The notes under the pieces: model-generated
Seen by the model: only the letters and a program-made list of their open reading frames with translations
Databases searched by the model: none
Told to the model about the DNA's origin: nothing
Assembly (NCBI RefSeq): GCF_947495565.1
Contig: NZ_CANLZM010000004.1
Location: forward strand, 124,001-188,000
Origin: an uncultured Pontibacter sp.
GTDB taxonomy: Bacteria > Bacteroidota > Bacteroidia > Cytophagales > Hymenobacteraceae
DNA length: 64,000 nt
Direction: 5' to 3'
Position numbers and translations under genes: made by a program
Shown here: piece by piece, positions 27,259-36,020 of the stretch
Layout of the letters: each line of letters starts with the position of its first letter
How positions within the stretch are numbered: the first letter of the stretch is position 1

Positions 27259-28791
27259 TTAGCTTGCCGGGCCAAGGTCTGAACTGGCGGGTCCTGTAAT
27301 TACCTTACCAAACGGATCGAAACGAGAACCATGACATGGGCAGTCCCAGGAGCTCTCCACGCTGTTCCAGCTTACCACACAACCTAAGTGAGGACATACA
27401 GCTGAGCACTGATGACGTACGCCATCCTGATCACAGTACACAGCGACTTTTTGGGCTCCTTTGCGCATAATCCGGCCGGTGCCAGGTATTACATCAGCCA
27501 GCTCATCCACATCACCCGGTGTAACAAAATCTTTCATTTGAGCTGCCACATTCAGGTTCTCCTTCAAAAATTCCCCTACTGATTTTAGGCTGACACGGGA
27601 AGGATCATACAATTTGGCCCACGGGTTAGGTCGCTCCATAATCAGGTCAGTTATAAGTATGCCTGCTATAGTACCGTGTGTCATGCCGTGTCCGGAATCA
27701 CCTGTAGCGATGTACACATTTTCCTCATCGCCGGGGTTTCGGCCTATATATGCCAGTCCATCCACAGGCTCAAACACCTGGCCAGACCAGCGGTAAAGCA
27801 CTTCCTGAGCCTCTGGGAATTTAAGTTTGGTCCATCGCTCCAGTTCCTGAAAACACTCTATAGGATGCGCATGCTGCCCTGTCTTATGGTCTTCTCCCCC
27901 TACAATCAGCAAATCGTACCGGGATTCTCCGGTTGTTTCTTTCTGTAGGCGGATGTAGTGGTAAGGATCTTTCATGTCCCAATACAAGGCATCGGCCACA
28001 GAGTCTTTCGGCACCTGCACCCCAATGGCATACGTGCGATAAGGCGCTTGTTTGGTGTGCATGGTTACTCTGTCGTTTACGGGAGTGTTGGTTGCCACCA
28101 CCAGGTGATTGGCAGCTACGGCGTACCCTTCGGCAGTTACCGCTGTGGCAACTGCACCCGATCTAAACTCCTTCACATGAGACCCTGTATAGATGCGCCC
28201 ACCTTTATCTATAAAAGCGTTGGCTAGGCCATTCAGGTATTTCATTACATGGAAGCGCCCCTGGTTCGGGTAGTGCAAGCAAGGAAAAGCTGTTAAGGTA
28301 TCAACTGGGCAGCGTTTGCGCATTACCACATCCTGCCAGCCAATCTGTTGCAAAGCCTCTAGCTCCTGCATCAGCTTCTCCTCTTCTTCTGCCGAGGCAG
28401 CAAACAGGTAGCCATCTATACGGGTAAAGTCACAGTCGATATTTTCTTCGTTCGCAATTTCTTCAATTTTGTCGATTGCCTGCGCGTGGCTTTGGCAGGC
28501 TAGGCGGGCGCCATCTTTGCCGAAAAGCTTTATCAGATTATAATACTGCTCATCAAGCGCATTAGAAAGATGCGCCGTAGTTCTGCTGGTCTCACCGCCG
28601 CCAATGTCTTTAGACTCCAGCACCACAACCCGCTTCCCTTCTTTAGCCAACAGATAAGCTGTTGTAAGGCCAGCTATACCTGCTCCCACCACACACACAT
28701 CACACGAAAGGTTTTCCTCAAGCGTTTTTGTGGGCGGCAGCTGCAACTGATTCATCCAAACTGGTAAAGTGGCACCGGACTCCTTTTTCAT
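27259..28791 (-). CDS. FAD-dependent oxidoreductase with C-terminal Rieske domain
   Basis: 510 residues from the ATG at 28791; the longer frame adds 17 residues without family character. N-terminal DAO-type FAD domain with VVGAGIAGLTTAYLL (35-49). The C-terminal Rieske 2Fe-2S domain has CPHLGC and CPCHGSRF, giving the C-x-H and C-x2-H ligand pairs. Such fusions oxidise amines or amino acids; the substrate is unknown. It converges with DUF922 and diverges from csaA. Confidence 0.9.
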   Translation of the reverse strand: MKKESGATLPVWMNQLQLPPTKTLEENLSCDVCVVGAGIAGLTTAYLLAKEGKRVVVLESKDIGGGETSRTTAHLSNALDEQYYNLIKLFGKDGARLACQSHAQAIDKIEEIANEENIDCDFTRIDGYLFAASAEEEEKLMQELEALQQIGWQDVVMRKRCPVDTLTAFPCLHYPNQGRFHVMKYLNGLANAFIDKGGRIYTGSHVKEFRSGAVATAVTAEGYAVAANHLVVATNTPVNDRVTMHTKQAPYRTYAIGVQVPKDSVADALYWDMKDPYHYIRLQKETTGESRYDLLIVGGEDHKTGQHAHPIECFQELERWTKLKFPEAQEVLYRWSGQVFEPVDGLAYIGRNPGDEENVYIATGDSGHGMTHGTIAGILITDLIMERPNPWAKLYDPSRVSLKSVGEFLKENLNVAAQMKDFVTPGDVDELADVIPGTGRIMRKGAQKVAVYCDQDGVRHQCSAVCPHLGCVVSWNSVESSWDCPCHGSRFDPFGKVITGPASSDLGPAS

Positions 28792-29030
28792 AGTTTTAAT
28801 TTTGTACAAATGGAAATTTGCTGAGCCTTGCCAAGGCGGCAAAGCCGGATGAATAGGAGTACGAAGCAGGTTGGCATATGTTGCTCAAGGGCTCCTGCAG
28901 AGGCTTTGTGTTGTTAAATAGGCAGCAAACCTATACCTTAAAACTGCATGAGTTGCAAAGCCTCAAAACTTATACTTATCTTGAGCGGCTACACCAAATA
29001 AGCAAAACTATGCATGTACCTGAACACACT

Positions 29031-29366
29031 ATGGAACAGATTACCTGGCAGGAGTTTGAAAAGACGGATATCAGGGTGGCTACTATTGTAGCGGCTGAAA
29101 ACTTAGAGGGCGCGCGCAAGCCAGCCTATAAACTACAGCTGGACCTAGGGCCGCTTGGTATCAAAAAATCTAGCGCTCAGATCACGAAGCACTATAAACC
29201 GGAAGAGCTGCTAGGCCAGCAAGTGCTGTGCGTTACAAACTTAGGCAAAAAACAGATTGGCAATTTTATGTCGGAGGTACTCGTTACAGGTTTCGCGGAC
29301 GAATCGGGCGACATTGTACTGGCACAGCCGGCGGGCAAAGTACCAAACGGAAGCAAACTGATGTAG
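29031..29366 (+). CDS. csaA: tRNA-binding/export chaperone CsaA
   Basis: 111 residues, a single OB-fold tRNA-binding domain of the MetRS C-terminal type: FEKTDIRVATIVAAE near 9-23 and QVLCVTNLGKKQIGNFMSEV near 65-84. The start at 29031 gives the usual family length; ATG 29010 would add seven residues and the open frame extends to 28878 without family similarity. Reported roles are chaperone activity and tRNA binding. It ends 11 bases before the convergent lipoprotein gene. Confidence 0.88.
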   Translation: MEQITWQEFEKTDIRVATIVAAENLEGARKPAYKLQLDLGPLGIKKSSAQITKHYKPEELLGQQVLCVTNLGKKQIGNFMSEVLVTGFADESGDIVLAQPAGKVPNGSKLM

Positions 29367-29377
29367 CCGAACAGCTT

Positions 29378-29770
29378 TTACTGCGCCTGCAGCTGCTGCT
29401 CCTGCTCGGTGGTGGCTTCCTGGCCTGTGCCAGCTTTAGCCTTTGTCTCGCGCATGCTCAGTGTATCCACTATAATCTCATAAAGCTCATCCATATCTTT
29501 GAGGTTATCCAGGTAGTAGTCATACGTATCCTCAAACTGGCTTTGCGTCACGTTGTAGCGGGTAAATATCTTCTCCTGCTCCTGATTGAAAGTCATCAAG
29601 GCAGTGTCAGGGTAAATCACATTCGATTCGATCATCGCCTCGGCAGTATGAATGTCGGCCAGTATTCTTACCATTTTATCCTCCGGAATAATATCCTTCG
29701 GTTTCTGGTCGCTCTGGCTCTGGCAGCCGAGCATGCTAAAGCAAAAAAGTATGCAGAAAAGTCGTTTCAC
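29378..29770 (-). CDS. DUF4296-type lipoprotein
   Basis: 130 residues. Signal peptide with lipobox LGC, Cys16, so a lipoprotein. The core (IIPEDKMVRILADIHTAEA, then a helical region) matches DUF4296, a family restricted to Bacteroidota. The last 20 residues are Gln/Glu-rich. Function unknown. Divergent from the DUF58 gene 58 bases away. Confidence 0.8.
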   Translation of the reverse strand: MKRLFCILFCFSMLGCQSQSDQKPKDIIPEDKMVRILADIHTAEAMIESNVIYPDTALMTFNQEQEKIFTRYNVTQSQFEDTYDYYLDNLKDMDELYEIIVDTLSMRETKAKAGTGQEATTEQEQQLQAQ

Positions 29771-29828
29771 GGATGCATATTACGAGTTTATCACTTAATT
29801 TTAAAATCAGACTGCAGCTTACCTTTAC

Positions 29829-30710
29829 ATGAGAGAGCTTGTTAAGAAGCTACGAAAGTACGAAATACGCATTCGCAAAGCGATAAACACCCAAATGCAG
29901 GGCGATTTCCATTCTGTGTTTAAGGGCACAGGATTGGAGTTTGATGATGTGCGCGCCTACCAGTATGGCGATGACGTGCGCTCTATTGACTGGAATGTAT
30001 CAGCAAAAGGCCACGGGACGTTTGTTAAAACTTACCGCGAGGAAAAGGAGCAGTCAGTGTTTCTGATGCTGGATGTAAGCGCCTCGCAATGCATCGGAAC
30101 CGGGGCGCAGCAGAAGCTGGATGTTGGCAAAGAAATATGCGGAGTGCTTGCTTTGTCTGCGGCAAGGCAGCAAAGCCAGATCGGGGTTATCTGTTTTTCT
30201 GACAGAAAGGAAAGATACCTGAAACCGGCCAAAGGAATTCAGCAGGCCTACGCGATCATAAAATCGCTGAGTGAGCTGGTGCCGGTATCCAAGCAAACAA
30301 GCTTATCGGCAGGTATAAAATTAACCCTAGATATCATCAAACGACGCAGTATTATCCTGCTCCTCTCCGACTTTATAGATAACAATTATGAGAAAGAGTT
30401 AAGTATGCTGGCACGCCGACATGACCTGATTGTGCTGCACCTGCGCGACCTACGCGAACAGCAGTTGCCAGCCATGGGCATTGTACCCATACTTGATAAA
30501 GAGACTGGCCGCACACTTTGGTTAAATACTTCAGGCGAGGAGTTTCAGAAACGTTACCTGATGCAGTATACTGAAAACCAGGAGCGGCTGGTGCGCCTTT
30601 GCCAGAAATACCAGGCCAATTACCTGGCTATAGATACCAACGAAGATTACGTGCCGCAGCTAGTGAACCTGTTCAGGCTCCGAAATAAGTCAACTAAGAA
30701 AAGTGCGTAA
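29829..30710 (+). CDS. DUF58 protein of the Bat (aerotolerance) operon
   Basis: 293 residues. The DUF58 signature YGDDVRSIDWNVSAKGHGTF lies near 46-65 and a degenerate von Willebrand A fold follows (LMLDVSASQ). It works with MoxR ATPases and Bat proteins in other Bacteroidota; no moxR gene precedes it here. It overlaps the next gene by eight bases. Confidence 0.88.
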   Translation: MRELVKKLRKYEIRIRKAINTQMQGDFHSVFKGTGLEFDDVRAYQYGDDVRSIDWNVSAKGHGTFVKTYREEKEQSVFLMLDVSASQCIGTGAQQKLDVGKEICGVLALSAARQQSQIGVICFSDRKERYLKPAKGIQQAYAIIKSLSELVPVSKQTSLSAGIKLTLDIIKRRSIILLLSDFIDNNYEKELSMLARRHDLIVLHLRDLREQQLPAMGIVPILDKETGRTLWLNTSGEEFQKRYLMQYTENQERLVRLCQKYQANYLAIDTNEDYVPQLVNLFRLRNKSTKKSA

Positions 30711-31614
30711 ACTGCTTTTACTTCTGCTCCTAAGCCTATGCCAGCTGGCTGCCGATGCGCAACAGCTACTGCAACCCAAGGGCTATTTTAACCGCGATAC
30801 CATCCGGCTTGGCGAGTTGGTGCAGTTTACGCTGCTGCACCGCCACCCTGACACGCTTGAAGTTATACTTCCGGCTGCCAACTATAACTTTGCTCCCTTT
30901 GAGTTAGTTAGAAATGATTTTTACCCTACCAGCACAAAAGCGGGAGTCAGCACGGACAGCGCGGTTTACACGTTACGAACCTTCGAGACCGACACCCTGC
31001 AGCAACTGGCATTGCCTGTTTACATACTGCGCGAACAGGATACGCTTTCGCTTTTTACTGATGTAAATGCTGTGCACCTCAAGCAACTGGTTAAGACGGT
31101 GCAGGAGCCTTTGGTGGTTATCTCCAGCACAGCGCTAGCCCCCGTAGAAGAACGGTTTAACTGGCCCATTATGCTGCTTTGGGTTGTGACTGTGGTAGCT
31201 GTTGTTTCTCTGATTTGGCTTCTGTTTGGGCAATCGATTAAGCGCAGATATAAACTTTATAGGCTTCGCAAGGACCACGTTTACTTTGCTTCGCGCTTTA
31301 ACTCACATAAAGACCGTTTTCAGAAATCCGGTGTTCAGGCGAGCCTTGAGAAAGCGGTTACGCTCTGGAAAAACTATCTGACTAAGCTAGAACGTAGCGG
31401 CATCAACTCCTTTACAACCAAAGAGATTGTTGAGTTTTACGAAGACGATGAGGAAGTGAACACTGCCTTGCGCATCTGCGACAAAGCCATTTACGGAAAC
31501 CTGCAAACGGAGTCGGAAGGTGAAGCGAACCTAGCGCTGAGCATGCTGCGCCGTTTCTCGAAAGAACGCTACCAGTTACACAGCGAACAAATCAGAAATG
31601 CAAGAAATAGATAG
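30703..31614 (+). CDS. membrane protein of the Bat operon (unnamed middle gene)
   Basis: 303 residues starting with GTG at 30703 inside the DUF58 gene. A signal peptide (about 1-19), an extracytoplasmic beta-rich part with a possible BatD-like Ig-type fold, one membrane helix at about 153-175 and a cytosolic helical tail. The equivalent gene in Bacteroidota Bat operons has this layout. It overlaps BatA by 17 bases. Function unknown, presumably membrane partner of DUF58 and BatA. Confidence 0.75.
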   Translation: MRKLLLLLLLSLCQLAADAQQLLQPKGYFNRDTIRLGELVQFTLLHRHPDTLEVILPAANYNFAPFELVRNDFYPTSTKAGVSTDSAVYTLRTFETDTLQQLALPVYILREQDTLSLFTDVNAVHLKQLVKTVQEPLVVISSTALAPVEERFNWPIMLLWVVTVVAVVSLIWLLFGQSIKRRYKLYRLRKDHVYFASRFNSHKDRFQKSGVQASLEKAVTLWKNYLTKLERSGINSFTTKEIVEFYEDDEEVNTALRICDKAIYGNLQTESEGEANLALSMLRRFSKERYQLHSEQIRNARNR

Positions 31615-32650
31615 CCAATTGTGGGACTGGCTGAGCAACGAGTGGTTCACCTACAGCACCCTCCGCTCCTTTGATTGGGTGTACCCGCTTGCGCTGTATG
31701 CATTGCCGGTAATTCCGCTCTTATTTTTTTTAAAATCCATACTTCGGAGCAACACGCGCATTAAGCTGGAAATGGCTTTGTTTGAAGGGCGCGTAAACTG
31801 GCAGTGGAGCAGCTTACTTCGTTTTGTGCCACGGCTGGTATTTATGCTTTTCACGATGCTGGTGCTGGTGGCGCTGGCAAGGCCGCAGCGTGTAAACGAG
31901 CAACTAGAACTGACTTCAGAAGGTATAGACATTGTGCTTGTGCTGGATGTATCCGGCTCAATGGAGTTGCAGGATTTTGTGCCGAACCGCTTGGAAGCAG
32001 CTAAAGAAGTGGCGCTTAACTTTATAGACGGGCGCGTGCAAGACCGTATCGGTTTGGTAGTTTTTGCTGGCGACGCCTATTCTCTGGCCCCGCTCACCAC
32101 CGATTACGACCTGCTGCGCGAAAGTATAAGAACCATTCGTTTTAAGATGATCCAGAACGACGGGACAGCCATTGGCAGCGCACTTGCTGTAGCCACCAAC
32201 CGCATGCGAGACTCTGATGCGCAAAGCAAGGTTATTATCTTGATCAGTGATGGCGAGAACACTGCCGGCAGCCTGAACCCAGCGCTTGCGGCGCAGCTAT
32301 CTTACGCTTACGGTATAAAACTTTATACGATCGGGATTGGTAAAGATGGGCAAGTACCGTATGAGGTGGACGGAGCCGGCCAGGTGCTTTACGTAGAGAC
32401 GCAAATGGATGAATCAAGTCTCCGGGAAATAGCCGCTCTCGGTGAAGGGCAGTTTTACAGAGCCGACTCTAAAAGCACGCTGCAGGAGGTTTTCCAAAAT
32501 ATCAACCGCCTCGAAAAAACAGAGGTGACAGAGAGGCGCTTCCGTGATACACAGGATTATTACCAGGTATACCTGAAATGGGCGCTTATGCTGCTCGTGA
32601 TCTGGATGCTGCTTAAAAACACCTTTATAGCCAATGTACTGGAAGATTAA
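31598..32650 (+). CDS. batA: BatA-type von Willebrand factor A membrane protein
   Basis: 350 residues. Membrane helices near 29-46 and 67-88, a VWA domain with an intact MIDAS (VLDVSGSM near 115-122, later SDGENT), and a C-terminal helix near 325-345. It is thought to take part in oxidative or envelope stress tolerance. The usual neighbours batB, batC and batD do not follow; the next gene is yggS. Confidence 0.88.
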   Translation: MQEIDSQLWDWLSNEWFTYSTLRSFDWVYPLALYALPVIPLLFFLKSILRSNTRIKLEMALFEGRVNWQWSSLLRFVPRLVFMLFTMLVLVALARPQRVNEQLELTSEGIDIVLVLDVSGSMELQDFVPNRLEAAKEVALNFIDGRVQDRIGLVVFAGDAYSLAPLTTDYDLLRESIRTIRFKMIQNDGTAIGSALAVATNRMRDSDAQSKVIILISDGENTAGSLNPALAAQLSYAYGIKLYTIGIGKDGQVPYEVDGAGQVLYVETQMDESSLREIAALGEGQFYRADSKSTLQEVFQNINRLEKTEVTERRFRDTQDYYQVYLKWALMLLVIWMLLKNTFIANVLED

Positions 32651-32684
32651 CTAAGGTTAAAATAATTTACCTATACTATAACTC

Positions 32685-33371
32685 ATGAGCATTAAAGATA
32701 ATATACTATACTTTGACGGACAGCTTCAGCGCACCCCTTGCCGACTGGTGGCTGTTTCTAAAACGCATCCGGCTGAACTGGTAAAAGAAGCCTACGACGC
32801 CGGACACCGACTATTTGGAGAAAATAAAGTACAGGAACTGGTTGATAAATATGCCCTGCTTCCGCACGACATTGCCTGGCACCTGATCGGCCACCTTCAA
32901 ACAAACAAAGTAAAATATATTGCTGAGTTTATTGACACCATACAATCTGTAGATAGCCTAAAGCTGCTAGTGGAGATAAACAAGCGCGCTGAAATGTACG
33001 GCCGAACGCTGCCTATAAACTGTATGCTTCAAATTTCCATTGCCGATGAGGATAGCAAGTATGGCATGACCTGCGCTGAGGCCGAAGCACTGCTGCAGTC
33101 AGATGAATACCGCCAGATGAAGTACATCCGTATCACCGGCGTAATGGGCATCGCCACTAACACCACAGATGAGCTAAAGTTGAGGCAAGAGTTTAGTGAG
33201 TTACGGGCGTGCTTTAACCGGCTGAAGGAAACTTTCTTTATGGCAAACGACGACTTTAAGGAAATCTCGATGGGTATGACTTCGGATTGGAAATTAGCCG
33301 TGGAAGAAGGAAGTACCATGATCAGGGTCGGCAGCGGCATTTTCGGGGCCAGAGATTACAGTAAAAGCTAG
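32685..33371 (+). CDS. PLP homeostasis protein, YggS/PROSC family
   Basis: 228 residues, fold-type III barrel lacking the racemase C-domain. The PLP lysine is Lys26 in LVAVSKTHP; HLIGHLQTNK and the terminal VRVGSGIFGARDY segment are family hallmarks. It buffers free PLP in the cytosol. Starts 34 bases after batA. Confidence 0.93.
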   Translation: MSIKDNILYFDGQLQRTPCRLVAVSKTHPAELVKEAYDAGHRLFGENKVQELVDKYALLPHDIAWHLIGHLQTNKVKYIAEFIDTIQSVDSLKLLVEINKRAEMYGRTLPINCMLQISIADEDSKYGMTCAEAEALLQSDEYRQMKYIRITGVMGIATNTTDELKLRQEFSELRACFNRLKETFFMANDDFKEISMGMTSDWKLAVEEGSTMIRVGSGIFGARDYSKS

Positions 33372-33468
33372 CGTAAGGCTGCAGCAGAAGTATAACCCAT
33401 AGCTTTTTTGGAGAATGAAAGTATGATGATGAAAGCTGCTACCAGCTTCTTTTACAAGTATGTAAACG

Positions 33469-34395
33469 ATGATAAAAGCCATATTTTATACTTTGCATTT
33501 AGCTTTTCTGTTGTTAACAGCCTGCACAACTTCTAACTACATGCAAAATACTCCTCCTGCTGCAGCTACACCGCCACTTCCGGAGTTTGACCTGGAAGGG
33601 CATCGGGGTGCGCGCGGGCTATTGCCAGAAAATACGGTACCTGCCATGCTCAAGGCGCTGGAGCTGGGTGTCACTACTTTGGAGATGGATGCGCATATTA
33701 GTCAGGACGGGTTGGTGCTCCTCTCTCACGACCCGTATTTTAATCGGGAGCATGAGCTGCTGCCATCCGGCGAGCAAATACCGGCAAAAGATGCTAAGAA
33801 ATATGTATTGTTCCAGATGCCGTACAGCGAGATTCTCAGGTTTGACGTAGGCTCCAAATACTACGACAAGTTTCCGGAGCAGCACCTGATGAAAGTGCAT
33901 AAACCGTTGCTCTCAGAAGTAATAGATTCCGTTCAGGCTTATATTAAAGAGCATCATCTTGATCAGGTTTTCTATAACATTGAAACTAAATCAAAGCCTT
34001 TTGGAGATGGACGTTACCACCCGGCACCTGAAGAATTTATTGATAAGCTGGTAGCTGTAGTGGAGGAAAGAAAAATACGACCATACGTTATAATACAGTC
34101 TTTTGACCCACGCACGCTCCAAGCACTTCACCTTAAATATCCAGATATAAAAACTTCTCTGCTGGTGGAGAATCTGAAAGGTTTAGAAAAAAATATAGAG
34201 CGGCTCGGCTTTACGCCCAATATTTATAGCCCTTACTTTAAACTCGTTACGTCTGCTCTCGTAGAGGCAACCCATAAACGAGGAATGAAACTCGTGCCTT
34301 GGACTGTAAACAGCGTGCAGGAGATGAAAAGGTTTAAAAGGTTAGGCGTTGACGGACTTATTTCAGATTACCCTAACCTGTTTAAGCAGCTGTAA
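33469..34395 (+). CDS. glycerophosphodiester phosphodiesterase lipoprotein
   Basis: 308 residues with a lipobox (LTAC, Cys19), so anchored in the envelope. GDPD catalytic residues are present: His45-Arg46 in GHRGARG, Glu55 in LLPENT, Glu72 and Asp74 in LEMDAH, His87 in SHDPY. It hydrolyses glycerophosphodiesters from lipid turnover to glycerol-3-phosphate. No ugpB/glp transporter is nearby. Confidence 0.9.
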   Translation: MIKAIFYTLHLAFLLLTACTTSNYMQNTPPAAATPPLPEFDLEGHRGARGLLPENTVPAMLKALELGVTTLEMDAHISQDGLVLLSHDPYFNREHELLPSGEQIPAKDAKKYVLFQMPYSEILRFDVGSKYYDKFPEQHLMKVHKPLLSEVIDSVQAYIKEHHLDQVFYNIETKSKPFGDGRYHPAPEEFIDKLVAVVEERKIRPYVIIQSFDPRTLQALHLKYPDIKTSLLVENLKGLEKNIERLGFTPNIYSPYFKLVTSALVEATHKRGMKLVPWTVNSVQEMKRFKRLGVDGLISDYPNLFKQL

Positions 34396-34485
34396 CCGGC
34401 ATTCAATTGAGCAGATATTCTTAAAGTATATAGTTTTTTTGTAATTTGCTTTTAAAATCATACTAAAACCATTAAACAACAACAT

Positions 34486-34932
34486 ATGACACAGCATGCA
34501 AACAACATTGAGCAACAGTATCAGAACTTTATAAAGCATGTTGTGCAATCAGAGGAAGTCTGGGGCTTAACTAAAGATGAAACCTGGGCCACTTCCAGTT
34601 CATCTGAATTTGAAGATACAGAAGTGATTTTGTTCTGGTCTGGCAAGGAAGGTGCTTTGGCTTGTGCTGAAGATGAGTGGGCAGACTATGTGCCGGAGCC
34701 AGTGTCTTTAGTGGAATTTCTGGAGAACTGGTGCGTTGGCATGTATGGCGATGAGCTGCTTGTTGGAGCAGACTGGGACAAAGACTTAGTTGGCAAAGAA
34801 GCTGAGCCGCTTGTAGTAGCCTTAGATGTAGTGACGCAGCTGAAAGCTGAGGGCAAAACGCTGGAGTTTGTACAGTACGATAGCCAGCAGGAGTTTGAAG
34901 AGCAACTGATCGAAGCCCTGGAGGCCGAGTAA
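34486..34932 (+). CDS. DUF2750 protein
   Basis: 148 residues, acidic, no membrane helix. The VWGLTKDETWATSSSSEFED region and the VEFLENWCVGM segment fit DUF2750, a family of small cytosolic proteins of unknown role. Probably monocistronic. Confidence 0.75.
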   Translation: MTQHANNIEQQYQNFIKHVVQSEEVWGLTKDETWATSSSSEFEDTEVILFWSGKEGALACAEDEWADYVPEPVSLVEFLENWCVGMYGDELLVGADWDKDLVGKEAEPLVVALDVVTQLKAEGKTLEFVQYDSQQEFEEQLIEALEAE

Positions 34933-35008
34933 AATCTGCTTATCTGGATTTGCTGTCGTATCTTTATGCGCCCTGTAAACTTTGCAGGCTCATTTATTCT
35001 TTAATACC

Positions 35009-35386
35009 GTGACGCAGAAAGCCATACTTTTGATTGCCAGCGCATTAGGTGCCTTAACAGTAGCTATTGGCGCTTTTGGTGCACATGCTCTTGCTCCTAT
35101 GCTGCAGGCCAGCAACCGTGTAGATACCTTTGAAACAGCTGTTAAATACCAGATGTACCATACTTTGGCACTTTTGGCTGTCGGGCTGCTGCTATTTCAG
35201 GTGCAACAGCCTGCATTACAGGTAGCCGCGTGGTGCTTTTTTATGGGTATACTGGTCTTTTCTGGTTCCTTGTATGTACTGGTACTGACGGGGATAACAT
35301 GGTTGGGAGCTATAACCCCTATCGGTGGCACACTGTTTATTGTTGGCTGGGGAGCACTTTTCTATGCTGTTCTAAAGGCTCTTTAA
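35009..35386 (+). CDS. DUF423 membrane protein
   Basis: 125 residues from GTG at 35009; an in-frame TTG at 34982 would add nine residues but lies in what looks like promoter DNA. Four helices, with the family hallmark LGALTVAIGAFGAHAL and the TAVKYQMYHTLALL segment. Inner membrane, function unknown. Followed by a strong bidirectional terminator. Confidence 0.82.
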   Translation: MTQKAILLIASALGALTVAIGAFGAHALAPMLQASNRVDTFETAVKYQMYHTLALLAVGLLLFQVQQPALQVAAWCFFMGILVFSGSLYVLVLTGITWLGAITPIGGTLFIVGWGALFYAVLKAL

Positions 35387-35445
35387 GGCAGATTTTTAGA
35401 AGAATAAAGTGCAAGTAATCAAAAACATAGCACAGCTATAAAAAC

Positions 35446-35474
35446 AAAGGCCGCTCATAATAGAGCGGCCTTTT
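35446..35474. terminator. bidirectional terminator between DUF423 and DUF1573 genes
   Basis: AAAGGCCGCTC (35446-35456) pairs with GAGCGGCCTTT (35463-35473), preceded by an A-run and followed by TTTTATACTTT, so a TATACTT copy forms part of the T-tract. Confidence 0.85.
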
Positions 35475-35496
35475 ATACTTTGGCAGAACCAGCTAA

Positions 35497-35940
35497 TTAG
35501 TTTTTAGCAGCGCTGGCGTTAGATTTCTCTTTGATGTTAGTTACAATGTACACATATTTGGCTCCTTCGGCAGCATTTGAATGTACAATGATAGCTTTCT
35601 TCTGCTGGCCAAGCTTTCCGGCGCTGTTAAATTTAGCTGTAATAAAGCCAGTTTTACCAGGCATAATCGGCTCTTTAGTCCAGGCTGGGGTAGTGCAGCC
35701 ACAGGTTACGTCAACGCGCTCCAGTACAAGTGGCTGGGTGCCTGTGTTCTTAAACTCAAAGGTATGCTCCACCACATCTCCCTGCGTAATATCTCCGAAG
35801 TTGTGCTCCGTGGCCTGGAAGGTAAGTGCTGGGCCGTTTTTAGCCTGCTCCTGCGGGGCAGTAGCCTTAGGTTTTTCCTGCGCCACAGCGCCGCCAACAA
35901 ACAGGGCGGCAAAAGCAAAAGAAAGGATTACTTTTTTCAT
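35497..35940 (-). CDS. secreted DUF1573 protein
   Basis: 147 residues. Signal peptide (about 1-20), then a single Ig-like DUF1573 domain: HNFGDITQGDVVEHTFEFKN followed by VDVTCGCTTP and PGKTGFITAKFN. Common in Bacteroidota envelopes, function unknown. Confidence 0.87.
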   Translation of the reverse strand: MKKVILSFAFAALFVGGAVAQEKPKATAPQEQAKNGPALTFQATEHNFGDITQGDVVEHTFEFKNTGTQPLVLERVDVTCGCTTPAWTKEPIMPGKTGFITAKFNSAGKLGQQKKAIIVHSNAAEGAKYVYIVTNIKEKSNASAAKN

Positions 35941-36020
35941 CTTATGTAGAGGGTTAAAGTTTATTCAATTTTATATATACTTATCTTCAGCAAAAACGAT
36001 GCAAAATAAGCTTTTCTTTT

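Noticed and set aside
28878..29030. 51-residue N-terminal extension of csaA
   Set aside because: CsaA is about 110 residues; the extension is unrelated to any domain and contains motif copies typical of intergenic DNA.
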